Part shown: piece by piece, positions 1 to 8,282 of the stretch
Layout: each line of letters starts with the position of its first letter
How positions within the stretch are numbered: the first letter of the stretch is position 1
Source: CAVZTX01 sp963778375
Lineage (GTDB): Bacteria; Chloroflexota; Ktedonobacteria; Ktedonobacterales; Ktedonobacteraceae
Length of the DNA stretch: 64,000 nucleotides
Direction: 5' to 3'
Assembly: GCA_963778375.1 (NCBI GenBank)
Contig: CAVZTX010000028.1
Coordinates: 252,674-316,673, forward strand
Position numbers and translations under genes: made by a program
Notes under the pieces: generated by a model
The model's database searches: none
The model's input: only the letters and a program-made list of their open reading frames with translations
What the model was told of the DNA's origin: nothing

Positions 1-1
1 C

Positions 2-1277
2 CCAATAAGAAATATGACGGGGAAAGACGTGACGGTTTTTGTGCTAGATACTATGCCACAGATTACTTCTCCTGATCAGGTTTTGGAGGCTGCCGCGAAA
101 GCTGGTGGGAGCAACCTGCTGCTACAAAAGATGGCAAATCAGATGACCGGCGCCGAACTGCCACCTATTCATAGAACATACCAGACATTACCCGCCCTTC
201 TAGCAGAAAATGCGCCAGACCAAATAGTAGGAGGTCATGATCTCTATTTGCGACCCTATGGATTCAAAATGGAGGATCATGGTTTGACGGTTACTAGCAT
301 CGTACGGCAGCTTGCTCCTGATGCGCCTATCGAATATATCCGTATACTCAATGACTTTGGCACACTTGATGCCCACTCGCTCATCCATGCGCTCCATCAC
401 ATACGAACACGTATGGATCAGAGTGTAGAAGAAGGCGGTCTACGGAATCAACCTGTAGTGATTAATTTGAGCATAGTAATAGCGCCTCCAGACGAGGAAA
501 TCATCGGCGTGTGGTTTGGGGATAACGGTTCCAGTAGTTCAGATGAATTTAACAAAATGTGGAATGACACTGTCCTATTGCGAGTTGGATTGCAGAAAGT
601 CATCCAGAGTCTGACAGCAGCCGGTGCTGTCGTTGTAGCGGCCGCTGGCAATGATTCAAACAACCTCCAACATTCAACGCGTATAGGCCCACGCTATCCC
701 GCCGCCTTCCCAGAGGTCATCTCGGTTGGTGCCGTTGATAAATATGATAGAGCAGCAGCTTATAGTAATTACCCGGTGCTACCACCAGAGCATAATGCCA
801 TAGCTACCTATGGAGGCGGCAGGCCAAAGCCTGTACCTATTATTCCGCTAGGTCAAACACCTCCACCAGATACCTATGGACCACCCGATCCTCATAAAAT
901 GACTACTGCCATTGACGTTGATGGAGTGGTTGGAGTCTACAGCGCTCAAACGTACCCAAGACTTTCGGAGGACGATACTCAAACTGAGTATTCTGCCCCC
1001 GATGAGCGTGCCTGGGCCTATTGGTCTGGAACGTCATTCGCTACCCCAATCATTAGTGCCATTGCCGCCCGTGTACTACAGCTATTCAAGTCGAAAAGGC
1101 ATATCGCCTCATCTTTGGTCTAGTGAGGTGCAAAAAGCGATCACTACCGCTAAGGGTCAAGAGGAATTTCTGACTGGGACTTATGCTTTGCCTTTGCAGG
1201 AAGACTTCAGCGTGGGATCTGGTGTAGGTGTGGGCCTGCTCAGAGCATATCAGTGCCACAAGCCAGATAATCGCTAG
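2..1277 (+). pseudogene. S8 subtilisin-like serine peptidase, 5' open at window edge, frameshifted near the 3' end
   Basis: The reading frame is open from the first bases; the first ATG is at 14. From that ATG the catalytic triad is visible: Asp12 in VFVLDT, His89 in DHGLTV and Ser341 in SGTSFATP, with the oxyanion Asn in AAGND near residue 213. This is the order of S8 peptidases, which hydrolyse peptide bonds. The frame stops at 1123 just after the Ser helix, while the +3 frame continues with a plausible C-terminus (EVQKAITTAKGQEEF) to a stop at 1277. I infer a one-base frameshift between about 1080 and 1125. No signal peptide is visible, but the true start may lie upstream of the window. 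Confidence 0.8.
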
Positions 1278-1318
1278 GATAATCTCATTCCAAATAGGGA
1301 GTTGGTTTCTCTGCTAGT

Positions 1319-1684
1319 CAATTCCCTAACGGAGTGGCGTCTGCACAGATCACCGACTTTATCGTCAAAATGCGTGGCTAGGGCTACATCGGTTTCTGGT
1401 ACTACGGCGTCTACGCTCCCTACGCCACGGCCATCATGAATGCCCCACAGCCAGCGCCAGGACCGGTAACACCACCTGTTCCACAACCCCCAACACCACT
1501 TTCATTCAATGACGATGATCGGAAGGTATGGACACTGCTCAAACCAATCGTAGTCAACGAATCCGCCGCCATCGAACAAAGCTGGCTACGCGCCCGTTAT
1601 CAGCATGGCTGGAACTTCGGTGCGCCATTGGAGGAGGAGCACCACGAACTGTGGCAATTCACTAGGACCTTCTCCCACCTGTAA
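1319..1684 (+). pseudogene. Decayed coding remnant with an internal stop
   Basis: One frame reads as protein across an in-frame TAG at 1379-1381: upstream AQITDFIVKMRG, downstream GYIGFWYYGVYAPYATAI, then a Pro-rich linker (PGPVTPPVPQPPTP) and a charged tail ending at 1684. An ATG at 1436 could still express the last 82 residues, but no convincing ribosome site precedes it. The family is not recognised. The end overlaps the convergent GlsB gene by 23 bp. It may be the tail of a multidomain secreted protein, possibly once related to the upstream peptidase. Confidence 0.4.
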
Positions 1685-1958
1685 TGAATTGCAGGATCGC
1701 AACGAGGATGGCTGAACCGATAAAAGCAATCACAACACTCCCCCAGAAATGGTATGTGCTCTGAATGTTCAGCAAGTCCGCCAAAAATCCTCCGATGAAA
1801 GCACCTATCAGACCGACAATAATGTTACCAATACAACCATATCCGCGACCACGTATAAACGCGCTGGCCAAAAAACCTGCAATCAAGCCGACAATCAGCC
1901 ACGCGAGCAGATCACCCGGCTGAAGCGCTACATTCGCAATCACAGCTTGCAGAACCAT
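1662..1958 (-). CDS. GlsB/YeaQ/YmgE-family stress-associated membrane protein
   Basis: A 98-residue protein with three hydrophobic helices separated by Gly-rich turns: LLAWLIVGLIAGFLAS, GCIGNIIVGLIGAFIGGF and GSVVIAFIGSAILVAIL. This is the GlsB/YeaQ/YmgE (transglycosylase-associated) pattern: small inner-membrane proteins induced by stress in other bacteria, with unknown biochemical role. ATG 1958 is chosen because GAGGAG lies about 8 bases upstream, while the longer open frame to 2012 adds a polar stretch with no ribosome site. It is one of three paralogues here (also 2142-2441 and 7811-8119) and the most divergent of them. Confidence 0.85.
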   Translation of the reverse strand: MVLQAVIANVALQPGDLLAWLIVGLIAGFLASAFIRGRGYGCIGNIIVGLIGAFIGGFLADLLNIQSTYHFWGSVVIAFIGSAILVAILQFITGGRRS

Positions 1959-2057
1959 CCTGAATATCTCCTCTATGTGTATGTTTTCACAATGAACTAG
2001 GAAGAAAAGCACTGCAACATATACGACAGAGGAGATCAGAGGTTACATTCACGCCAC

Positions 2058-2092
2058 GAAAAAAGGGCGGCTCAAAAATTGAGTCGCCCTGA
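2058..2092 (-). terminator. Rho-independent terminator
   Basis: On the minus strand AGGGCGACTC pairs with GAGCCGCCCT (one G-U) around a short loop and is followed by a run of T. It sits about 50 bp past the stop of the 2142-2441 gene and separates the two GlsB genes transcriptionally. Confidence 0.85.
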
Positions 2093-2141
2093 CACACTTA
2101 CAAAGAACTTCGCATCCAGGATGGACGCGCTCACGAAGCTG

Positions 2142-2441
2142 CTACAATGTGCGGCGGGTTCTGCCACCTGCAACCGCGCGCAGGATAGCGATCAGGATAC
2201 ACGCGCCAATGAAGGCAACGATAATGCTTCCAATAAGCCCGGTCGAACCACCAAAGCCCAGAAGGTTTGCGACTAAACCACCAAGGAATGCGCCAACGAC
2301 ACCAACGATGATATCACCAAGGATACCATAGCCGCCGCCACGCATCACCATACTGGCGAGGAAGCCTGCAACCAAACCGACAATCAACCATGCAATCAAC
2401 CCACCTGGATCAAGAGCCAAACCTAAAACGAGAGATGCCAT
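2142..2441 (-). CDS. GlsB/YeaQ/YmgE-family stress-associated membrane protein
   Basis: A 99-residue protein with three predicted membrane helices (IAWLIVGLVAGFLASMVMRG, GDIIVGVVGAFLGG, GLIGSIIVAFIGACILIAIL) and a basic end rich in Arg. It matches the GlsB/YeaQ/YmgE family in length and in Gly pattern. The start at 2441 has AAGGAG about 8 bases upstream. It is closer to the copy at 7811-8119 (both begin MASLVLGL) than to its neighbour at 1662-1958, so the copies did not all arise by one local tandem duplication. It has its own terminator at 2058-2092. Confidence 0.88.
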   Translation of the reverse strand: MASLVLGLALDPGGLIAWLIVGLVAGFLASMVMRGGGYGILGDIIVGVVGAFLGGLVANLLGFGGSTGLIGSIIVAFIGACILIAILRAVAGGRTRRTL

Positions 2442-2784
2442 TGTTAATTCTCCTTCTTTTCTTCTCTAACGATACTATTAGCAAATGCCATTGTTGAAAG
2501 TTACGATTATTTCTTTTCGGCCTAATCTTGAATGATTTTGCCTTTACGCATTTGCCAATTGTACTTTAACCTAAATTGCCTACTAATACAAGTCAACAAT
2601 AAAAACGTTAAGTGTCTCCTAAACTAGGGTTAAGCTTTTTAAGGTTTCAGTTATAGTAGATATGATCTTCTCCTGAGGTATCCATTAAGCTGGATACCTG
2701 TCCCTTTGTCCGTTGTGTAACGAGAGCCTCATATGATAGGCTATCTCTAAACATACACGTTAGAGACGACCAGGAGTATTCAGA
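2442..2784. other. Intergenic region between divergent genes, with a hairpin
   Basis: An AT-rich stretch between the minus-strand GlsB gene and the plus-strand MFS gene that should hold both promoters. The only clear structure is an inverted repeat at 2676-2699, AGGTATCCA, 6-base loop, TGGATACCT, in the probable leader of the MFS gene. It has no T-run, so it looks more like an operator or leader hairpin than a terminator. Confidence 0.5.
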
Positions 2785-4218
2785 ATGCCCTCTGCCCACA
2801 ATTCCCCAGAGTCCTTACCAACAATAAATTCTGTTGATACAGCTTTGTTAGAGCAATCGGACAAACGCCATTTCAAGGCAGCATCAGTACTGCATTTGCC
2901 CCTCAACGTCTATCTCTTGCTGTTCTTCACGCTTGGGAAGGGCTTCCAATTAACCATCGCAACCCTGAATATCAACTATTATGCCCACAGCCTCGGCTAT
3001 CGCCCGGACTTTATCGGCCTATTAAGCGCTATGCCCGCCATTGGTGCCCTCTTCAGCGCCATACCGAGTGGCTTCCTGGCTGATCGGCTAGGCCGTAAGC
3101 CCGTATTGATAGCAACCGCCATTCTCACGCCACTTTTTCTTGCTGGAATCGGACTGGGTACATCAGCACCGTGGTTACTCATCTGCTCCTTTTTACAGGG
3201 TGTTGTCTCCTCAGCCTACTGGGTCACAAACCTACCACTCTTAACCGAGAACACGACCGAAAGCCAGCGCGTAGGCGTATTTGCCCTCAACAGCTTTCTC
3301 CTGCTTGGAGTTGGTGCCCTCGGCAACCTGCTGGGAGGAGCCATTCCTGAATTCGTAGCCGGCATCCTGCACGTCTCCGCCAGCAGCCCGGTCCCTCTGC
3401 GCTGGGGAGTACTGGCCGCCGCACTGAGCACCTTCATCTTCGGCCTCCCCCTCTGGTTCCTCCGCGAACCCAAACGCCATAAAACAGTTCACCCCAACGT
3501 CTCCACAACCTCTCCAACCAAACGTAGGGGCAGATTGATCGCGCCCATCGCCGATGTATCGGCCTCCTTACCCGCCCCGAAGGAAAAACTACCCATTCTG
3601 CTTTTCGCCAAACTATTGATCCCCGACCTACTCTTCACAATGGGCGAAGGCTCCGTAGTAGCCCTGATCCAACTCTATTTTGTGCTTAAATTCCACCTCC
3701 TCCCAGGCCCACTGGGCATCATCTTCACCATTTCAGGCCTCGCCGGTGGCATCTTCTCCCTCACTGCTCCCCTCTTCGTTAAACGCTGGAGTAAACTACG
3801 CCTCGTCACCACTGTCCAATATCTCAGCGCTCCACTGATGATCCTCATCGGCTTCGCCCCCACACTACCAGTAGCAATCAGCGGAGAATACGCCCGCTCA
3901 TTTATGCGCACCCTCATCGAGCCAGTCTACGCCGCCTTCGCCATGGAACAAGTCTCCGACCGCCAACGTGCCACTCTCTCTGGCTTCTATTCAATCACCT
4001 GGAGCATCGGCTTTAGTATTGGCCCGGCAGTTGCAGGATGGCTGCAGACGAATGTGAGTCTATCAACCGCCTTTGTCTTTGGCGCTTCGTGCCTGGTAAC
4101 CAGTGCTAGCATCCTACTGTTATTCTTCGGCAAGCAACTTAAACGACCACACAAGGTTGAGAGCTTCAGCAAAGAAGGTAGTCAGAGTAGTGAGAGCAGG
4201 ACAGACATTTGGAGATAG
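2785..4218 (+). CDS. MFS transporter
   Basis: A 477-residue protein with about 12 hydrophobic segments in two halves and the MFS loop 2-3 signature GFLADRLGRKP near residues 92-102, so it is a secondary carrier of the inner membrane; substrate unknown. The start at 2785 has AGGAG about 9 bases upstream. The central cytoplasmic loop (residues about 235-268) is long and contains a stretch encoded by 3523-3562 that matches a dispersed hairpin repeat (GTAGGGGC followed by GCCGATGTATCGGC) read in frame. That segment is not conserved protein but apparently absorbed repeat DNA. The gene is not clearly in an operon; an extragenic repeat follows its stop. Confidence 0.85.
   Translation: MPSAHNSPESLPTINSVDTALLEQSDKRHFKAASVLHLPLNVYLLLFFTLGKGFQLTIATLNINYYAHSLGYRPDFIGLLSAMPAIGALFSAIPSGFLADRLGRKPVLIATAILTPLFLAGIGLGTSAPWLLICSFLQGVVSSAYWVTNLPLLTENTTESQRVGVFALNSFLLLGVGALGNLLGGAIPEFVAGILHVSASSPVPLRWGVLAAALSTFIFGLPLWFLREPKRHKTVHPNVSTTSPTKRRGRLIAPIADVSASLPAPKEKLPILLFAKLLIPDLLFTMGEGSVVALIQLYFVLKFHLLPGPLGIIFTISGLAGGIFSLTAPLFVKRWSKLRLVTTVQYLSAPLMILIGFAPTLPVAISGEYARSFMRTLIEPVYAAFAMEQVSDRQRATLSGFYSITWSIGFSIGPAVAGWLQTNVSLSTAFVFGASCLVTSASILLLFFGKQLKRPHKVESFSKEGSQSSESRTDIWR
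3523..3562. repeat. Intragenic dispersed repeat inside the MFS gene
   Basis: GTAGGGGC followed by GATCGCGCCC and the palindrome GCCGATGTATCGGC. Bases 3540-3561 are identical to 12246-12267 at the start of the glutamate racemase gene. The copy is in frame and lies in the loop between the two transporter halves. Confidence 0.7.
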
Positions 4219-4228
4219 GCGTATTATC

Positions 4229-4259
4229 CTGTAGGGACAGTGCCTTGTGCCTGTCCGGG
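4229..4259. repeat. Dispersed hairpin repeat, family A
   Basis: CTGTAGGGACAGTGCC followed by TTGTGCCTGTCC, able to fold with a GGACAG/CTGTCC stem. Near-identical copies occur at 18085-18125, 19766-19987 and 56544-56590. It sits just after the MFS stop and may act as its transcript end. Confidence 0.8.
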
Positions 4260-4372
4260 ACAACTCACCGGATGCCTTATCTCCAAACGTCTAAGAGCAA
4301 AACTACTTCTTTGCCTAAAGCCAATTGATGCTCTATACTGGAAGAGAAAACAAACAGAGAAGAGGGATAAAA

Positions 4373-4915
4373 ATGACAGCCTGTGTATCACTGTTCCGAG
4401 GCATCAACGTCGGCGGTCACCACAAAGTACGAATGAATGAACTCAAAGCTTTGCATGAATCTCTAGGCTTCAAGGATGTTCTAACCTATATACAGAGTGG
4501 GAACGTGGTATTTACCAGCGACGATGCAGACAGCACACGACTCTCGAAGCAAATTGAGGACGCCTTTGAAAACAAATTCGGCTTTCGCGTGGAAGTCTTC
4601 GTCCGCACCTCAACCGAGTTAAGCGACATTATCGAGAAAACCCCATTTCAGAACCAACCGGACAAAGAGCTAAAATGGATCGTCGTCGTGTTTCTGTCCC
4701 ACCACCCCGACGAAACCGCGCAGGAAGCCCTTTTCCAATCCTATAGCGGCCCCGAAGAAATCTTCATCCTCGGCAAAGAAATGTACATCTATTATACCAA
4801 CAGCATTGGACAATCCAAACTCACCCAAAGTTTGCTTGATAAAAAGCTGAAAACATCTGGAACCGCCAGAAATTGGAATACCATCCTCCAATTGCAGAAA
4901 ATGCTGCAAGGCTAA
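4373..4915 (+). CDS. DUF1697-family protein
   Basis: A 180-residue cytosolic protein that opens with the DUF1697 hallmark: SLFRGINVGG, then a conserved stretch around MNELKALHESLGF, and YIQSGNVVF near residue 42. The biochemical function of the family is unknown. The ATG at 4373 is chosen because AGAGGGA precedes it at good spacing and family members begin just before the RGINVGG motif; a TTG/ATG pair at 4325-4330 would add 16 charged residues without support. The gene stands alone between two dispersed repeats. Confidence 0.88.
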   Translation: MTACVSLFRGINVGGHHKVRMNELKALHESLGFKDVLTYIQSGNVVFTSDDADSTRLSKQIEDAFENKFGFRVEVFVRTSTELSDIIEKTPFQNQPDKELKWIVVVFLSHHPDETAQEALFQSYSGPEEIFILGKEMYIYYTNSIGQSKLTQSLLDKKLKTSGTARNWNTILQLQKMLQG

Positions 4916-4978
4916 ACTCAGTCGGACCTTGTGAATGATTGCTCCTGCACGACTATCCTAGGAGATGGGAATCCGTAC

Positions 4979-5041
4979 CTGTAGGGGCAAGGGGCGGTGT
5001 GGTGTTGGGAAGGGGCCTTGTGCTTGCCCGTTGCGGGAACC
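4979..5041. repeat. Dispersed repeat, family A variant
   Basis: CTGTAGGGGCAAGGGGCGG, then GGGGCC, TTGTGCTTGCCCGTTG and CGGGAACC. It combines the family A core with a GGGGCGG...TTGCGGGAA module also found inside the modC gene near 59700-59755. Short open frames across it are not believed to be genes. Confidence 0.65.
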
Positions 5042-5107
5042 GAACGATGATGGGCTTTGCCTCGTTAGCGATAATTTACATGCCCTTGTTGACGCTTCTC
5101 ATCCACA

Positions 5108-5136
5108 TTGTCATCAAAGCTGAATAAAGGTATAAT
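5108..5136 (+). promoter_or_regulatory. Sigma70-type promoter for the TIR gene
   Basis: TTGTCA at 5108-5113 and TATAAT at 5131-5136 are separated by 17 bases, close to ideal vegetative spacing. The predicted start lies about 37-40 bases before the ATG at 5180, leaving room for the GGAG ribosome site. Confidence 0.75.
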
Positions 5137-5179
5137 AAGCACTACCGCATCTCGCAAACAGATAGATGGAGAATTTTAA

Positions 5180-6136
5180 ATGGGGTATGTGGAAATGCCT
5201 ATAGAAATCTTTTGCTGCTACGCACGTAAAGATCACGAGTTTTTACAACATCTCAAAGCTCATCTTATGCCGCTTCAAAGAGAAGGCATCATCACTATAT
5301 GGAGTGACACTGACATCAATGCAGGCAAACAATGGGAAGATGAAATTACAAAGCATCTGAATACCGCGCAGATCATTTTACTATTAGTGAGCCCAGACTT
5401 CATGATGTCAGAATACATCTATAGCAAGGAGATGAAACGAGCTATAGAGCGGCATAAACGGGGAGAAGCAACCGTCATTCCTATTATCTTACGTTGGGTT
5501 AGCTGGCAAAGAACACCTATTGGCCAGTTACAAGCTTTGCCGAAAGATGGTAGACCCATTAAAAATTGGCAGGATGAAGACGAAGCATTTTATGACACTG
5601 TAGAAGGTATTATAAAAGTTATCGAGGGGATAGAGAGGAACAAACCAGCCGGTTCTTCCCCAATATCGTCTTCCCCAACGTCAATAGCTACTCATAAAGC
5701 TGTCTTATACCAACTTTTTTTTGCTGATTTGCTAGAGCGTCTAAAAACTACTCATCCTGGCATCACCAACGCCAAGAAAACTCAACAACAACCTTTCTGG
5801 TGGTTTGGCGCTGGTAAAACAGGATTTAACTTTGAATGGATCTTCACTAAAAGTGCACTAAGAACCGGATTAAGCATAAATATCCCTAATAATCGTGATG
5901 CAACTAAAAAAGCTTTCGACGCTCTTTTTGAACAACAGGCAGCTATTGAGAAGGAGTTTGGTCAACCCTTAGTTTGGGAGCGATTAGAGGGAAAAGAGAG
6001 TCGCATTTCTCTGATTAGGCAAGCAACAATTGCTGACCCCCCTGATGAACTCGAACAAACAAAGCAATGGGCCGTAGAAACTATGTTGAAGTTCGTAGAT
6101 GTGTTCAAGGAACGAATAAAAATGTTACCAACTTAA
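5180..6136 (+). CDS. TIR domain - DUF4268 protein, candidate immune effector
   Basis: 318 residues. Residues 8-150 look like a bacterial TIR domain: IEIFCCYARKDHEFL, a BB-loop-like segment with WSDTDINAGKQWE, the strand IILLLVSPDFMMSEY and then YSKEM with Glu84 where TIR NADases carry their catalytic Glu. A Ser/Pro linker (about 155-170) leads to a C-terminal domain (about 172-310) with FWWFGAG, TGLSINIPN and a QPLVWERLEGKESRI block, which I recognise as DUF4268-like, a domain often attached to nuclease-type proteins. TIR proteins in bacterial defence cleave NAD+ or make signalling nucleotides; this role is inferred. The ATG at 5180 has GGAGA 8 bases upstream. Base composition is AT-richer than the neighbours. 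Confidence 0.75.
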   Translation: MGYVEMPIEIFCCYARKDHEFLQHLKAHLMPLQREGIITIWSDTDINAGKQWEDEITKHLNTAQIILLLVSPDFMMSEYIYSKEMKRAIERHKRGEATVIPIILRWVSWQRTPIGQLQALPKDGRPIKNWQDEDEAFYDTVEGIIKVIEGIERNKPAGSSPISSSPTSIATHKAVLYQLFFADLLERLKTTHPGITNAKKTQQQPFWWFGAGKTGFNFEWIFTKSALRTGLSINIPNNRDATKKAFDALFEQQAAIEKEFGQPLVWERLEGKESRISLIRQATIADPPDELEQTKQWAVETMLKFVDVFKERIKMLPT

Positions 6137-6273
6137 GCTTCTCCACAAGTGACCATCGCATGGCCTTTGCTTCCTTTTGCAATATGCCACCACATGCGTT
6201 CATTCCTCGCACGAGGTATACTATTCTCAACCTTATAAACATAACAAGACTAGCTCTAAGCGAGGATAAGCTA

Positions 6274-7251
6274 ATGGCAAACAGGAACATCTCGATATCC
6301 TCAAACAAGGGGTAGAGGTATGGAACAAGTGGAGAAGAGAACACCCCAACATACGACCCAGATTTCAGCACGGCTAATCTTCAGGGAAATTACCCTCAGC
6401 TAACGCTGACTTCAGTTATGCCAACCTCCAAAGAACTGACCTCAGCGGTGCTAATTTCAATGAGCTTTGCTTATCTACGAGGTGCTGACCTACACGGCTG
6501 CCGATGCTCACTAGCGCCTATCTCCGTGGAGCTTACTTGGGTAGAAGCGATCTTAGCAGTGCCTCTCTTATGGGAGCCGTATTAATTGATACAAATTTGG
6601 AACAAGCAAACCTTGTAGATTGCCCGTTTATGGAATATCTGCTTGGGATGTACAATTGGAAGGAACAATACAGTTCAATCTCGTAATCACCTTCCCGATC
6701 AACCCCAGATTACTGTTGATAATCTTGAAGTCGCCCAGTTCATCTACCTCTTACTGAACAACAAAAAATCCGCGATGTCATCGACACTATCACCTCCAAA
6801 GTCGTCCTCATCTTAGGCCGCTTCACCCCTGACCGCAAGGTCATCTTAGATGCCCTGAAAGACGAACTCCGCAAGCGCAACTACCTCCCCGTCCTCTTCG
6901 ACTTCGACAAACCCGCCAGCCGAGACCTCACAGAAACAATCTCTACGTTAGCTCATCTCGCCCGTTTCATCATCGTCGATATCACCGATCCCAGAAGTGC
7001 ATCCCCAAGAAGTAGCCCCATCATCCCTCGACAATTGTTCCCGATCAGCCATCAGTACCCTTCAACCGCTAATCATTGATGCAAAGCTACCGAAAGACAC
7101 GAATATGCCATGTTTGAGGATTTGAGAAGGCGATATTCACTGGGTTCTTCCAACCTATCGCTATCAGGATGACCGCAGACCTCACTTGCATCTCTATAAA
7201 GAACATATTATTGCTCCTGCCGAACAGAAGGCAAAAGAGTTAGCACAGTGA
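6274..7251 (+). pseudogene. Pentapeptide-repeat protein gene broken by several frameshifts
   Basis: The start (ATG 6274, GAGG upstream) reads MAN and then, after a one-base shift, EHLDILKQGVEVWNKW, a common opening of pentapeptide-repeat proteins. Further shifts are needed for DFSTANLQGN, for ADFSYANLQRTDLSGANF and for AYLRGAYLGRSDLSSASL. A C-terminal domain then reads ITVDNLEVAQFIYLLLN, VVLILGRFTPDRK, RKRNYLPVLFDFDKP and ARFIIVDITDP. The last part, with WVLPTYRYQ and HIIAPAEQKAKEL, again changes frame and ends at 7251. At least five indels make this a real pseudogene rather than a single sequencing slip. Such C-termini follow pentapeptide repeats in Chloroflexota and cyanobacteria; function unknown. 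Confidence 0.8.
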
Positions 7252-7275
7252 GAAGCTACTCAGTGTAAGCAAGTT

Positions 7276-7758
7276 CTACAGTTGAAACTCTACCTCTGCC
7301 GCAATAGTAACCGCGTTATTCAGTGGTAATGTCGCCATGCCTACAGCTATGCGAGCATGCTGCCCAATCTCCGGCCCATACAGTTCAAGTATCAGGTCCG
7401 AGAAGCCATTGATGGCATTGGTTGTCTGTGCATAACCAGGTTCAGCATTGACCATCCCGTACACCATCAACCAGGCCGTCACGCGATCGAGATCACCAAG
7501 TTCCCGCTTGAGACTGCCAAGCACGGAAAGAGCCGTGGATCGAGCCGCCTGCTGGGCAGCTTCCAGGGAAACCTCGGTCGGGACTTTCCCAAAGGGACCA
7601 GGAAATGAGCCGTCAGGAGCTTGAGCTGAATGCCCAGACACGTAGATCCGATTACCGCGTACACGTGTCCAGGCGAACGAAAATTTGATGCCTGGCGGAG
7701 CACTGGGGGCTGCGGGAAGTACAAGTCCGAGTTCTTGGAGCTTTGCTTCAATCTGCAT
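7276..7758 (-). CDS. RidA/YjgF-family protein
   Basis: 160 residues, longer than classic RidA (about 130) and closer to the extended Rid-like group. It has SFAWTRVRGNRIYVSGHSAQ, a LEAAQQAARSTALSVL helix, an LGDLDRV turn and HARIAVGMATLPL, where the Arg lies in the position used by RidA to bind the carboxylate of 2-aminoacrylate-type imines. The family deaminates reactive enamines, but the extended members vary and activity here is not certain. The ATG at 7758 has GGAGA 8 bases upstream; an ATG 18 bases earlier lacks such a site. It appears to be a single gene. Confidence 0.82.
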   Translation of the reverse strand: MQIEAKLQELGLVLPAAPSAPPGIKFSFAWTRVRGNRIYVSGHSAQAPDGSFPGPFGKVPTEVSLEAAQQAARSTALSVLGSLKRELGDLDRVTAWLMVYGMVNAEPGYAQTTNAINGFSDLILELYGPEIGQHARIAVGMATLPLNNAVTIAAEVEFQL

Positions 7759-7810
7759 CGATGACTCTCCTTTCATTTAGGACAAGAAATATCCCGCTCT
7801 GGGATATTTA

Positions 7811-8119
7811 TTACCGGCGACGCCTTCTTCTTCGCCCCCTACGGCCGGTAAGCGCACGCAGGACCGCGATCAGGATCAAAGCCCCAATCAACGCAATGAT
7901 GATACTTCCAATCAACCCGGTCGAACCGCCAAAGCCCAGAGCGCTTGCGATCACGCCTCCAATAAATGCACCAATAATACCGACAATGATATCACCCACA
8001 ATGCCGTAACCACCGCCGCGCATAATCATGCTGGCGAGGAAGCCTGCAATCAAGCCAACAATCAGCCATGCAAGCAGTCCACCTGGTTGAAGAGTTAGGC
8101 CTAATACTAACGATGCCAT
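7811..8119 (-). CDS. GlsB/YeaQ/YmgE-family stress-associated membrane protein
   Basis: 102 residues with the same three Gly-rich membrane helices as the two copies near 2 kb, beginning MASLVLGLTLQPGG. AAGGAG lies 8 bases before the ATG at 8119. The C-terminus is unusual: it ends in a run of about ten Arg with a single Gly, giving a strongly basic cytoplasmic tail that could hold the protein near nucleic acid or acidic lipid. The function of the family is unknown. Confidence 0.87.
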   Translation of the reverse strand: MASLVLGLTLQPGGLLAWLIVGLIAGFLASMIMRGGGYGIVGDIIVGIIGAFIGGVIASALGFGGSTGLIGSIIIALIGALILIAVLRALTGRRGRRRRRRR

Positions 8120-8282
8120 AATACATTCTCCTTACTGGTTGTTTCTGCGCAGGTCGGCGAGTGGACGAAGAGAGTCGTTCATCATGACGCCTACGACTAC
8201 TTATAAGTATATCTAATAATGCTGAGTTTGTCATCCTCTGGCGCAACCAAAACTATATCTCACTCGCTTACTCGCTCATTCT

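Noticed and set aside
4939..5127. Small gene between DUF1697 and TIR genes
   Set aside because: The frame is mostly family A repeat DNA and then the promoter region of the TIR gene.
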